From an uncultured Bacteroidales bacterium (lineage in GTDB: Bacteria > Bacteroidota > Bacteroidia > Bacteroidales > WCHB1-69): a DNA stretch of 56,488 nt. How positions within the stretch are numbered: position 1 is the first letter of the stretch; the number at the start of each line of letters is the position of its first letter. The DNA is taken from assembly GCA_900316305.1 (NCBI GenBank), contig ONCM01000014.1:1-56488 (forward strand), written 5' to 3'. Both the position numbers and the translations under genes were made by a program. Positions 1-9,700 of this stretch are shown here, piece after piece. The notes beneath the pieces were generated by a model. The model was given only the letters and a program-made list of their open reading frames with translations. It was not told the origin of the DNA and ran no database searches.

Positions 1-3000
1 GGTCAGATGCAGCGTAACCGTGCTGTCGCAACCGTAAATATTGTTGAAATGTTGTACGAAATCGCCGGACTGGTAGTAAATGGAGTCGTTCCACTGATAA
101 CTGGTACAAGCGGTGGCGGAGAATTCGTGCGTAGAGGTTGGGTTAATGGTTAAATGCAAAGTGACGGTGCTGTCGCAATCGTTAACGTTGTTGAAATGTT
201 GTACGAAATCGCCGGACTGGTAGTAAATGGAGTCGTTCCACTGATAGCTGGTACAAGCTGTAGCGGAAAACTCATGCGTAGAAGTCGGGCGGACGGTGAG
301 CGTGAGGGTGACGGTGCTGTCGCAACCGTGAGAGGTTTGCAGATGCAGGGTGTCGGTGACTATACCGGCAACCATAGGTGTCAGGTTAAAGCCGTTTTCC
401 GTATAGCTTTCGCCCAAGCAGATGGAACCCGTGACCGCTGTGGCGGCAGGTTGGTTCACCACGAGATACAGGACGGTGGTGCTGTCGCAGCCATGCACAT
501 GCACATCCGAACCCGTGATACTGTGGTAGCCAGAGGTGGTCGCATTCGTGATGTTAAAACCGTTCTGCGTGTAAGACTCTCCAAGACAGATAGCTCCGAA
601 GAGGGTGTCGCGCCGCTCCGGATAAATGCTCAGATGCAACGTGATGATGCTGTCACAGCCTTTCACTGTGGATAAAGTGTCCAAGTAGGTGCCAGCGGCG
701 GTGAGAATTGTGCCATGGAAGTTATAGCTGCCGTTGAAACAGATGGATTCGTTGAGCGTAGTGCGCAATACGGGGTTGACCGTGACCGTAAGGGTGACCG
801 TGCTGTCGCAACCGTGGATGGTTTGGCCGTTATAGACCAGCGTGTGGTTCCTGACTTGGGTGAGCACGGTGTCAAAGCCATAGTTGGTGTATGGCTCTCC
901 CGCGCAAACAGTATCCACCAGCTGGATATTTTCGATAGGATGAACGGTGAGGTGGAGCGTGACCGTACTGTCGCACCCGTGACTGGTCTGCAAATTGAGA
1001 TAATTGGTGAACTCGCCAGCGGTCAGCGTTTGTATGTTGAAGCCGTTCTTGTTATAGATTTCCCCTTGACAACGCACCCCATACACCTCTGTGGCGGCCG
1101 GCATGTTGACGGTCAGGAACAGCGTGGTAGTACTGTCGCAACCGTTCACATCGTCGTTGATTATAGAGTAGGTGCCTGAAGCAGTGGGCTGTGAGATGTC
1201 AAATCCGTTCAAATGATACGAATCCCCGAAACAGATTTCATCGTAGAGGGTGTCTCTCTTTTCAGGGAATACCGTGAGGTTTAATATAATGATGCTGTCG
1301 CAGCCGTTTGCGGTGGGCAAGGTGTCCACGTAGGTGCCACCGACGTTGAGAATTTGCCCGAGGAAGTCATAAGTCTCGTTGTAGCAGATGCTTTCATTCA
1401 ACGTGGTTTGGAATACAGGATTTACGGTGAGTTGCAGGGTGGTCGTGCTGTCACAGCCGTAGATGTTCTCATCCTCATGGACCAGTGTGTAGGTGCCGGC
1501 TTGGGCAAAGGTGGTGTCGAAACCGTAATCCTGATAAGGTGTGCCTGCGCAGACTTGGCCCGTCACAGCGACCTGGTTGGGCGTGTGGATGGTGAGATGC
1601 AGGGTGACGGTGCTGTCACAACCGTGGATGTTGGAGAAGGATTTTGTGTAGTCGCCTGAAGTCGTGTAAGTTGATGTGTTCCAAGTGTAGGAGACGCAAG
1701 CCGTGTCCCAAAATTCGTAAGTCACATTCGGATAGATGGTGAGATGTAAGGTGACGGCACTGTCACAATCGTGGATATTGCTGAAATGTTGAGTATAATT
1801 ACCAGTCTGCGTGTAATTTTCATTATTCCAGATGTATGTTACACAGGCAGTGTCCCAGAATTCGGTGGATACGGTCGGATAGATAGTGAGATGCAAGGTA
1901 ACGGTACTGTCGCAACCATGGATATTCGTGAAATGTTGTTGGTAATCACCGGATTGGGTGTATGTGGTGTTGTTCCATGTATAACTTGTGCAAGCCGAAG
2001 CGGTGAATTGGGATGTGACGGTAGGATGAATCGTCAGCTGTAAGGTGACAATACTATCGCAACCGTTGGCCGCCTGGAAGGTTTGTGTGTAGGTGCCGGA
2101 TTGGTTATAGGGGATGTCGTTCCAAACGTATTGTACACAAGCCTGTTCCGTAATCGTATTGGTGATTTGCGGTTTGACATGGATGTAAAGGGTCACCAGA
2201 CTGTCGCAACCGTTGGAGGATTGCTGACTCAGCACGAACGGGAAATCCCCGGCAATGGTGAAAGTCTGGTCGATGCCGTGTGATTGGTAGTGGCCGTTCT
2301 GGCAGATGGTATCGTAGATGGATTGGGGAGCGTAGGTGGGATAGATGGTGATGCTGATTGTGTTCTTCTCACTCTCACAGGTGGTCTGCGCGTTGTAGCC
2401 GCTGACTTTGAAAGTGGTAGAGGAGGAAACCGTTGTGCTGTAGTGGGCGTTTTGCGTCAGCAAGTTATCGTTGTTGTCATACCAACGATAGAGGGGGCTG
2501 GTGTTTCCGGTGATGTAGTTAGCGAGATCGGCGGTGAGTGGTCCGCAGTTGGTGGCATTGGTCACCTGCGGGATGTTGGGAATAGCGTTGGCCGTAGCGG
2601 TCACAGGGGTGCGATTGCTCTTGCAGTTGGTTGTTGTATTATAGCTTTCCACATAGTAGGTGGCTGTCGTGGGAGCTGTCAAGTAAGGGGAGTAGGAGGG
2701 GCCCGTATGAAGAGGCTCTGTGGTGGTCTGGGCGTTGTTTTGGAACCAGCGGCATGTAGTGGCGTTATCACCGAGGACGGCGGTTAGAGTCACTTCACCA
2801 TTACCGCATCTGGCGGCATTGCTTACCTGGGGCAAGGAGGGAACCGCGTTCATGGTGACGGACACGGCTACCCGAGAACCCTCGCAAAGGGTGCTGTTGT
2901 TGTAGCTTGATACGTAAAAGGTTGTGTCTCCAGAGATATTGGTGGGGAAGCTATTGTCAGTGATCAAAGGTGTGCTAGCCGTTGCTGTGGCATACCATCG

Positions 3001-6000
3001 GCAAACTGTTCCGTTGGTGCCAGGCGATGCGGTTAACGTTATGGGACCGGCGCCGCAGCGGGCAGCATTCGTTGGAATAGTGGGAGCACCGGGGATCGGG
3101 TTGACATTGACGGTCAAGGTGATGGTGCTGTCACAGCCGGTGGAGTTAGGGATTACGATCGTTCGGGTGCCGGCAGAGGTGATCTGAGTGCCGGCATATT
3201 CGAACGGCAGTTCGTTAGCGCACACCGTGACAGATTGTGATGAAGTGGTACTGTGCAAGATGGTCAGATGGCACGTGACGGTGCTGTCGCAGCCCGTCTT
3301 GCTAGTGTAGTGCTTGACGATATCCCCGGAAGTGGTGTAGGATTGGCCGTCCCAAACGAATTGGTCGCAGACTGTGGTGTCGAAACTGGTGTTGTAGGAA
3401 TTGTTGATGGTCAGATGGAGAGTGACGATACTGTCACACCCGGAAACACTAACATAAGTGTGGTTGTAGTTGCCGCTTTGGGTATATGTCACGTTGTTCC
3501 ATACGTATGAATCACAACTGGTGATGGTGAATTCTGTCTCGTAAGTGGGGTACATGACGGCAGTGACACTGCTGAAAGGGCTTTCGCAGTTGGTAGTCCC
3601 GTTGACCGCTTTGGCTTTGAAAACGGTGGTGCCTGTGATGTTGACGGGGAAGGGCGAACCTGAGCCCAGATAGTTGTCGTTGGCATCGTACCACTTCAGT
3701 GTCAAACCGTTTGCATTGCCGATGAGGGAAACGGTTCCGGCACCGCAACGAGGTTCGCAACTGAGTGTCGGAGCCTCTGGATTGTAGTTAATTACGATAT
3801 TCACCGCCACTTTCTCACTTTCGCAGGTGGAGCTGGTGGTAGAGGCGTAGTAGGTGGTAGAGGCAGTGATGTTGTTGGCCTGATAGTTGGGATTATGTCC
3901 AACAGTTGCCATTTCGTTGTTGTACCATGAGATGCCAGTGCCATTGCTGCCTGGAGTGGCAGAGAGTAAGACGCTGGTACTGCTATTGGCGTTGATGCAG
4001 ATCGGGTCGGGTTGGGAAACGGTAGGAGTCCCCGGTATCGGGTTGATGGTGACGGTGGAAGAAGCTGCGGCACTTTCGCACTGGTTGTCATCGATGGCCT
4101 TTGCATAGAAAGCGGTGGTCTGGCTGATGTGCTGGGTGGTACCGATGGAGTTCGTGCACGCAGCATCAGAGTACCACTGTACCGAGTATGGTGAGGAGGC
4201 GTTGAGGGTGTAGTCGCCTTCGCCGCAATAGCTCGGGTTGCTGACAGTCGGAGCGGCAGGCAGCGGGTTGATTGTCACGCTGACCATCGTACGACTAGAG
4301 AAACAATTATACTCGTTCTGGGAGCAGACATAGTAGTTGCGATTTGTGGAGAGTTCTGGCGTGGTGAAGGTGTTGCCTGTGGTCAAAGTGTCTTGGGTAT
4401 TAGCCGAAGCATACCACACGCAGTTGCATTCAGGAGCGGGGGTGGCGGTGAGGGTGACAGAGCCGCTGCCGCAACGGGAAACGGAAGATGCTGTCGGCGC
4501 GGTGGGATTAGCGATGCCAGTCACCGTGTGCGAGGCCTCACTGGAACAGCCGTCGAGGGTGGCGGTGACGGAATAGGTGCCGGGCTGGTCGGAAGTGAGC
4601 GTATTTCCTGAAGTGTTGTTCGACCAACTGTAGCTGACGCTTGGCTGATTGCTGGAGGCTTCCAGAGTGAAAGTGTTTCCGGGCGTGAGACAGAATGTGC
4701 TGGGACCGGAAATACTGACGGAAGGTGTGGTTTTTTTTGTGGCACTGCGTGAGGCAGTGGCCGTGCAACCATAGTCGCTGCTTCCAGTGACGGAATAGGT
4801 GCCCGTTTCCGTTACGGTCAAGGCATCAGCCGTGCTTCCGGTGCTCCAAAGATAGGTGCTTGCTCCAGTGGCTGTAAAGGTGGTGCTGCTTCCACTGCAG
4901 AAAACGTTGTTTCCTGAGATGGTCACCACGGGCCGTGGATGGACGGTGACTTCGGTTTGGGCGGTGCTCGTGCATCCTGCCGAAGAGGTGCCCGTGACGG
5001 TGTACGCATAGGTGCCGCTCTCGTTCGTCGGAACGGTGATGGAATTGGTGGTTGCACCGGAAGACCATACGTAGCTTTCTGCGCCACCGGCAATCAGGTT
5101 GCTGCTGGTGCCGGTACAGGCGGACGTGTTACCGGTGATGGTCACGGTGGGCAGTGGGTTAACGGTGACGTAGGCTACTGTGGTAGTGGAGCAGCCTTGA
5201 TTGTCCGTTCCAGTAACTGTCAGGGTGTAATTACCTGGTGTGGAAGGTTGTATGCTTGCGCCGATTTCTCCAGTGCTCCAGACATAATTCGTTGCGCCAG
5301 AAGCCGTCAAGATAGCAGGATTATCTTCGCAGGATATGAATGTGTTGTTTTGTGAATTCAACGTCACGGTTGGCTTTATTCGTAAACTATCGAATTGAAT
5401 GACATAGGTGAACGTAGAACTGTCGTTGTGCATAACAACTATTCGGGCGCGTTTCTCTTGAATACTGGCATTGCCGGTAGCTTGTGTGACGGTACAGCTG
5501 AGAATTAATCCGGATTTTGGGGTGACAGTGACTTGTGGCATGTCGTTTCCACCTGGGGTGAAGCAATAAGGAACCTTTAAGGTAAGGAGTTTTGATCCAG
5601 TACTGTTAACTTTGTTGTGGGTGTTGGCTTCGGCAGCGTTGAAGACTTCTCTGATGGAATCTTGTTCAACACCGTCAATTTTGACAGATGCAAGTCCTTT
5701 GTCATAAATGCAGACGATATTGTCAAAAGCGACGCTGTCCCCTTCTCCAACGCCTAGAACTTTGTTGGTGGAAAGGTTTGCGAGAATATAATGCGGTTGA
5801 ACGGTGTTGGATAAGGTCGGTGTTTCCAACAAATTGTTGTTGGCATCGTAATAGTTGAACTTGAATGCATACCGGTTCCATCCGGATTTATACACTCCGT
5901 TTATCGGGTAGGTGGCAGGATTGGTGATTTCGCAGAAGGCGTTAGCAATCTTGCCTGTTTGGGGAGAACCGCTAGTGTTGTTGGGTACGTCTCGATAGTC

Positions 6001-6519
6001 ACAATCACCGTGAATGTGTATTCTGGCCATAGCCTGTGGGTAATCATTCTGCAGAAAACTGAATCGCACTTGCATGGCAATGGAATCTGGACGTCCAAGG
6101 AAAATCCAATGACAAGTGCCGTTACGCTCAGTGTAAACGTAATTTTCTGAACTTGTGAAGTCCGGATCGTGGACGATAGATTTGCCCGTGGTTAGGGCAC
6201 CGTTGAGATTATACCCTAATCTATTGACGGTGTACAACTGACAGGCACTTTCTGTTCCAGTGTATCCGACCACTCTCCGGTGGTGATCCTTCTTAAGACC
6301 TGCGGCTAGGGCCGTTGCGCACAAGGTTCCACTCATTTCACAGTCTAGATTGGAGTAGGAATACCAATATACGGGTAACGAAGTGGAGTCATTGCTGATC
6401 CACTCGTCAAAATAGCATTTGGGCAACTGATAATTGATAAAAGCAGGATAGTTTTGCCCGAAAATGGAATTTGCCATGAGTATCGTCATGACTGATAAAA
6501 GAAAGTATATTTTTTTCAT
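1..6519 (-). CDS. Giant secreted repeat protein, T9SS-type cargo (C-terminus beyond window)
   Basis: The frame is open from the ATG at 6519 to the window edge (2,173 codons) and continues beyond it. It starts with a signal peptide (MKKIYFLLSVMTILMANSIFG). An N-terminal region of about 370 residues follows that resembles the jelly-roll N-terminus of the neighbour at 6733-15333. Then come PKD/Ig-like units (about 5380-4500), Ig-like units with WY and TTTYYV motifs like the CHU_C-associated Ig family (about 4500-3560 and 3100-2370), and long arrays of repeats of about 60-75 residues ending in GCDSTVTLHLTV. Each of these repeats carries two cysteines, one early and one in GCDS. The order of parts is the same as in the downstream paralog, so the pair arose by tandem duplication. 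A T9SS sorting domain is expected beyond position 1 but is not visible. Adhesin or surface-layer function is inference; the ligand is unknown. Confidence 0.85.
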   Translation of the reverse strand, partial: MKKIYFLLSVMTILMANSIFGQNYPAFINYQLPKCYFDEWISNDSTSLPVYWYSYSNLDCEMSGTLCATALAAGLKKDHHRRVVGYTGTESACQLYTVNRLGYNLNGALTTGKSIVHDPDFTSSENYVYTERNGTCHWIFLGRPDSIAMQVRFSFLQNDYPQAMARIHIHGDCDYRDVPNNTSGSPQTGKIANAFCEITNPATYPINGVYKSGWNRYAFKFNYYDANNNLLETPTLSNTVQPHYILANLSTNKVLGVGEGDSVAFDNIVCIYDKGLASVKIDGVEQDSIREVFNAAEANTHNKVNSTGSKLLTLKVPYCFTPGGNDMPQVTVTPKSGLILSCTVTQATGNASIQEKRARIVVMHNDSSTFTYVIQFDSLRIKPTVTLNSQNNTFISCEDNPAILTASGATNYVWSTGEIGASIQPSTPGNYTLTVTGTDNQGCSTTTVAYVTVNPLPTVTITGNTSACTGTSSNLIAGGAESYVWSSGATTNSITVPTNESGTYAYTVTGTSSAGCTSTAQTEVTVHPRPVVTISGNNVFCSGSSTTFTATGASTYLWSTGSTADALTVTETGTYSVTGSSDYGCTATASRSATKKTTPSVSISGPSTFCLTPGNTFTLEASSNQPSVSYSWSNNTSGNTLTSDQPGTYSVTATLDGCSSEASHTVTGIANPTAPTASSVSRCGSGSVTLTATPAPECNCVWYASANTQDTLTTGNTFTTPELSTNRNYYVCSQNEYNCFSSRTMVSVTINPLPAAPTVSNPSYCGEGDYTLNASSPYSVQWYSDAACTNSIGTTQHISQTTAFYAKAIDDNQCESAAASSTVTINPIPGTPTVSQPDPICINANSSTSVLLSATPGSNGTGISWYNNEMATVGHNPNYQANNITASTTYYASTTSSTCESEKVAVNIVINYNPEAPTLSCEPRCGAGTVSLIGNANGLTLKWYDANDNYLGSGSPFPVNITGTTVFKAKAVNGTTNCESPFSSVTAVMYPTYETEFTITSCDSYVWNNVTYTQSGNYNHTYVSVSGCDSIVTLHLTINNSYNTSFDTTVCDQFVWDGQSYTTSGDIVKHYTSKTGCDSTVTCHLTILHSTTSSQSVTVCANELPFEYAGTQITSAGTRTIVIPNSTGCDSTITLTVNVNPIPGAPTIPTNAARCGAGPITLTASPGTNGTVCRWYATATASTPLITDNSFPTNISGDTTFYVSSYNNSTLCEGSRVAVSVTMNAVPSLPQVSNAARCGNGEVTLTAVLGDNATTCRWFQNNAQTTTEPLHTGPSYSPYLTAPTTATYYVESYNTTTNCKSNRTPVTATANAIPNIPQVTNATNCGPLTADLANYITGNTSPLYRWYDNNDNLLTQNAHYSTTVSSSTTFKVSGYNAQTTCESEKNTISITIYPTYAPQSIYDTICQNGHYQSHGIDQTFTIAGDFPFVLSQQSSNGCDSLVTLYIHVKPQITNTITEQACVQYVWNDIPYNQSGTYTQTFQAANGCDSIVTLQLTIHPTVTSQFTASACTSYTWNNTTYTQSGDYQQHFTNIHGCDSTVTLHLTIYPTVSTEFWDTACVTYIWNNENYTQTGNYTQHFSNIHDCDSAVTLHLTIYPNVTYEFWDTACVSYTWNTSTYTTSGDYTKSFSNIHGCDSTVTLHLTIHTPNQVAVTGQVCAGTPYQDYGFDTTFAQAGTYTLVHEDENIYGCDSTTTLQLTVNPVFQTTLNESICYNETYDFLGQILNVGGTYVDTLPTANGCDSIIILNLTVFPEKRDTLYDEICFGDSYHLNGFDISQPTASGTYSIINDDVNGCDSTTTLFLTVNMPAATEVYGVRCQGEIYNKNGFNIQTLTAGEFTNYLNLQTSHGCDSTVTLHLTVHPIENIQLVDTVCAGEPYTNYGFDTVLTQVRNHTLVYNGQTIHGCDSTVTLTVTVNPVLRTTLNESICFNGSYNFHGTILTAAGTYLDTLSTVKGCDSIITLHLSIYPERRDTLFGAICLGESYTQNGFNITNATTSGYHSITGSDVHVHGCDSTTVLYLVVNQPAATAVTGSICLGESYTENGFNLTPMVAGIVTDTLHLQTSHGCDSTVTLTLTVRPTSTHEFSATACTSYQWNDSIYYQSGDFVQHFNNVNDCDSTVTLHLTINPTSTHEFSATACTSYQWNDSIYYQSGDFVQHFNNIYGCDSTVTLHLT

Positions 6520-6634
6520 AGGATGATATTATTCTTTATTAACTGAAAATGATATTAATGTCTTTGTAATATATTGATAATCAATTGTATGATAATAAAT
6601 TACGATGATGGTAATTCATCAATTACATAAGCCG

Positions 6635-6663
6635 CAAAGATACAAAAAAACGGATTACCTCAA
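6635..6663 (-). promoter_or_regulatory. Bacteroidota promoter for the giant gene at 1-6519
   Basis: On the minus strand TTG (6663-6661) is followed by 18 bases and TATCTTTG (6642-6635), matching the Bacteroidota sigma-A consensus TTG-N19-TAnnTTTG. It leaves a leader of about 110 nt before the ATG at 6519. The -33 element lies inside the terminator hairpin of the upstream gene. Confidence 0.7.
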
Positions 6664-6682
6664 TTGAGATAATCCGTTTTTT
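6645..6682. terminator. Hairpin terminator behind the 2,866-residue giant gene
   Basis: This is a near-perfect inverted repeat (arms AAAAAACGGATTA and TAATCCGTTTTTT around CTCAATTGAG, one mismatch). It has T-runs on both strands, so it can terminate in either direction. It overlaps the promoter of the next minus-strand gene. Confidence 0.75.
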
Positions 6683-6687
6683 CAATC

Positions 6688-6717
6688 TGTAGAGACGCGG
6701 TACACCACGTCTCTACA
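6688..6717. repeat. Dispersed GTAGAGACG palindrome, copy 1
   Basis: The arms are TGTAGAGACG and CGTCTCTACA around a short GC-rich centre, just behind the stop codon of the giant gene at 6733. It is the first of six related copies in this window and forms a double hairpin with the terminator beside it. Confidence 0.75.
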
Positions 6718-6732
6718 ACGGAGGTTATGGCA

Positions 6733-9700
6733 TTACCTTCTGTCCACGATAATTTTGCCAGTCACGGTCTTGCCGTCGTCCAGGAGAACCTTGACCACAT
6801 AATGGCCGGTGGCGAAACCGGTGACGTTGAGGCGAGCTTGCTCAGGAGTGTCGGGATCGGCGATGAGGACAAGCCGTCCGCTGAGGTCGTACACGTGGAT
6901 GCGGCTCATGCGCTCGCCGGCGATGTTGAGAACCGCCTGCGTGGGATTCGGGAAGAAGGAGAACTCCGGTGTCATCTCAAACTCTTCGATGCCGTCGTTG
7001 AAGGCGACAATCAAGGTAAGGTGCACGACAGAGTCGCAGTTGGCAACGGTGTAATACTGGATGTCGTAGTGGAAGGTGCCGCTGTCAGAAGGCGTGACAA
7101 CGAAGTTGTCGTACTGGTACTCGTGCCCGTTGATGGCGGAGTCGGAGACGAAGACTTCGTAGGTCGGGTTGACGGTGAGGTGCAAGACATAGACCGAGTC
7201 ACAACCGTTGGCGGTGGTGAGGCTGTCATAGTAGGTGCCCGCAGCGACGAACTCGCCTCCGTGCCAAGCGAAGGGCACGTTCTCGCAGGTCTCGGCGGTG
7301 GTCTCGAAGAAGTAGGTCGGCAGGACATTGAGGACGAGGTTGACGATGCTGTCACAGCCGTTGGCATTGGTCAGCGTGAGCTGAGCGTAAACCGTACCGG
7401 ACGCAGAGGCAAGGGTGTCAAAGCCGTTTTGCGTGTAATATCCACCTTGGCAGATTGTGTCGTAAATGGTGATTGTATTGCTTTGATTAACTGTGAGCTG
7501 CAGCTCATAGACGTCGTTACAGCCAAAGGCATTGGACACCGTGTCGAAGTAGGTGCCGGCAGCAGGAATCAGATAACCACGCCAACTGTAAGGCAACATG
7601 GTGTTACATACGGTGTCACTGGTTGTCACGTGGCTTGACGGATTGACGGTGAGCGTGAGAGCGAAAGTGCTGTCACAGCCGTTGACAGTGGTCATCGTGT
7701 CATAGTAGCTGCCACTCTCAGTAAGTGACTGCCCGTGCCACAGGTACGGCAGGTCATAGTCGCAGACAGTCGCGGTATTCGTGACATGGTACGACGGGTT
7801 GACGATCAACGTAAGCCGATAGATACTGTCGCAGAGATTTGCGGTCTGGTTGTAGTCCTCACGGAAACCTGCTTCGTTGAGGGTCATGCCGTGCCATTGG
7901 TAAGGCAGCTCGTCACTGCAAATGGTGACGGTGTCGTGGAAGAGGTAGGTCGGATTGACCGTGACGGTGACCTCATGGATTTCGCGGCAGCCGGTGATGG
8001 CACTGGTGATAGTGTCACGGTATATGCCGCTCTCGCTGAGGGTCATGCCACGCCAATCTTGGGTCTCGCCCTGACATAGCACAATCGGATTATTGACAAT
8101 GAGTTGCGTCTCGTTGACGGTGAGTTGCAGACGATAGACGCTGTCGCAGCCGTAGAAAGAGACAAGGGAATCCGTGTAAACGCCGGTCTCGGTCAATGAC
8201 ATGCCGCGCCAGAGATACGGGAGCTCGTGGTCGCAAACATTGTCGGTCTCCGTTATCAGATACTCTTGAGCCTGATGGATGGTGAGGGTGACAATGCTGT
8301 CGCAAAGACCGTCGCGGTGGAAAGTGATGGGATAGACGCCCTCAGCGCTGAAGGATGAACCGCCGTAAACCACCGGAAAGTCGGATGCGCAGACGAACAG
8401 CTCGTCAACGCCCTGTGCCGTGGGAATCACAGTGAAGTGGACGGAGATGAGGCTGTCACAGGTGTTGGCGGCGGGGAAGTGGATGTCGTAGTCGCCGCTC
8501 TCGGTCATCGTGGTGGTGCCATATGTGTAGGGCAACGTCTCCTGACAGACAGTGACAGTGTCATAGCCATGATAGGTTGGGTTGACGATAAGAGTGAAGT
8601 GCGTGATGGAGAGACAGTTGTCATCGTCAGTCTCCGTGATGTCGTATTCGCCAGCGGACTCAAACTGCTGTCCCATGTAGGTGAAGGGGAGTTCGCTGTC
8701 GCAAATGGTCTGGGAGAAGGTGTGCTCGGCGTTCGGAGTAACTGTGAGATGGAGGTTCCAGATACTGTCGCAGCCGCTGGCTGTCAGCAGGTTGACGGTG
8801 TAGATGCCCGTCTGATTGAAAACGTGGCTCTCATCAAAGTGATAGGGAAGTGCGCCTTGACAGACAGAGACGGTGGTGTCTTGCACGTACGTGGGATTGA
8901 CGTTGAGGTGCAAATGGATGATGCTGTCGCAGCCGTTGACGGTTTGGAACGGGATGTCGTAGTCGCCGCTCTCAATGTATGAGTATAGATCGTTGTCATT
9001 CCAGATAAACGGCACCAGATTTTCACAGATGTTGACGGTGGTGTCGATGCTGTAGGTCGGGTTAACTGTCAAATACAACGTGACAGTGCTGTCACAACCG
9101 CTTGTGGAGGTGAAGTGGTATTGAACCACGGACAATGCCGGAGTGCCAACTTCAAAGACGGTGTCGCCGTAGGTGTAAGGCAGTTCGTTGTCGCAAATCG
9201 TGATGTGCTCGTCTGTGGCCAAAGACTGGTTGATGGTCAGATGCAGGATCACCGTGCTGTCACAACCGAAGACGTTCTCGAAATGCTGCGTATAGTCGCC
9301 AGTTTCATCATACGTTTGGTCGTTCCAAGTGTAAGAGACACAGGCGATATGTGAAATATGAACCGTGTCGGTGGGGTTGATGGTCAGGTGCAGTGTCACC
9401 GCACTGTCACAACCGAGGATGTTTTCGAAATGTTGCGTATAAACGCCAGATTGATAGTAGGTTGTGTCGTTCCAAGTGAATTCAGCGCAAACGGTGGTGT
9501 CGAATTCGCTTGCACTGGTCGGCAGAATCACCAAATCCAGGATGACAACGCTATCACAATGGTGGACGTTTTGCAGCGTTTGGGTATAAACGCCAGATTG
9601 CTCGTATGTTTCATTGTTCCAAGTGAAGGAACCGCAGGCGGTGTCGGCCAGCATGGTGGTGTCCGGTTGCAGAATGGTCAGGAGCATGGTCACGATACTG

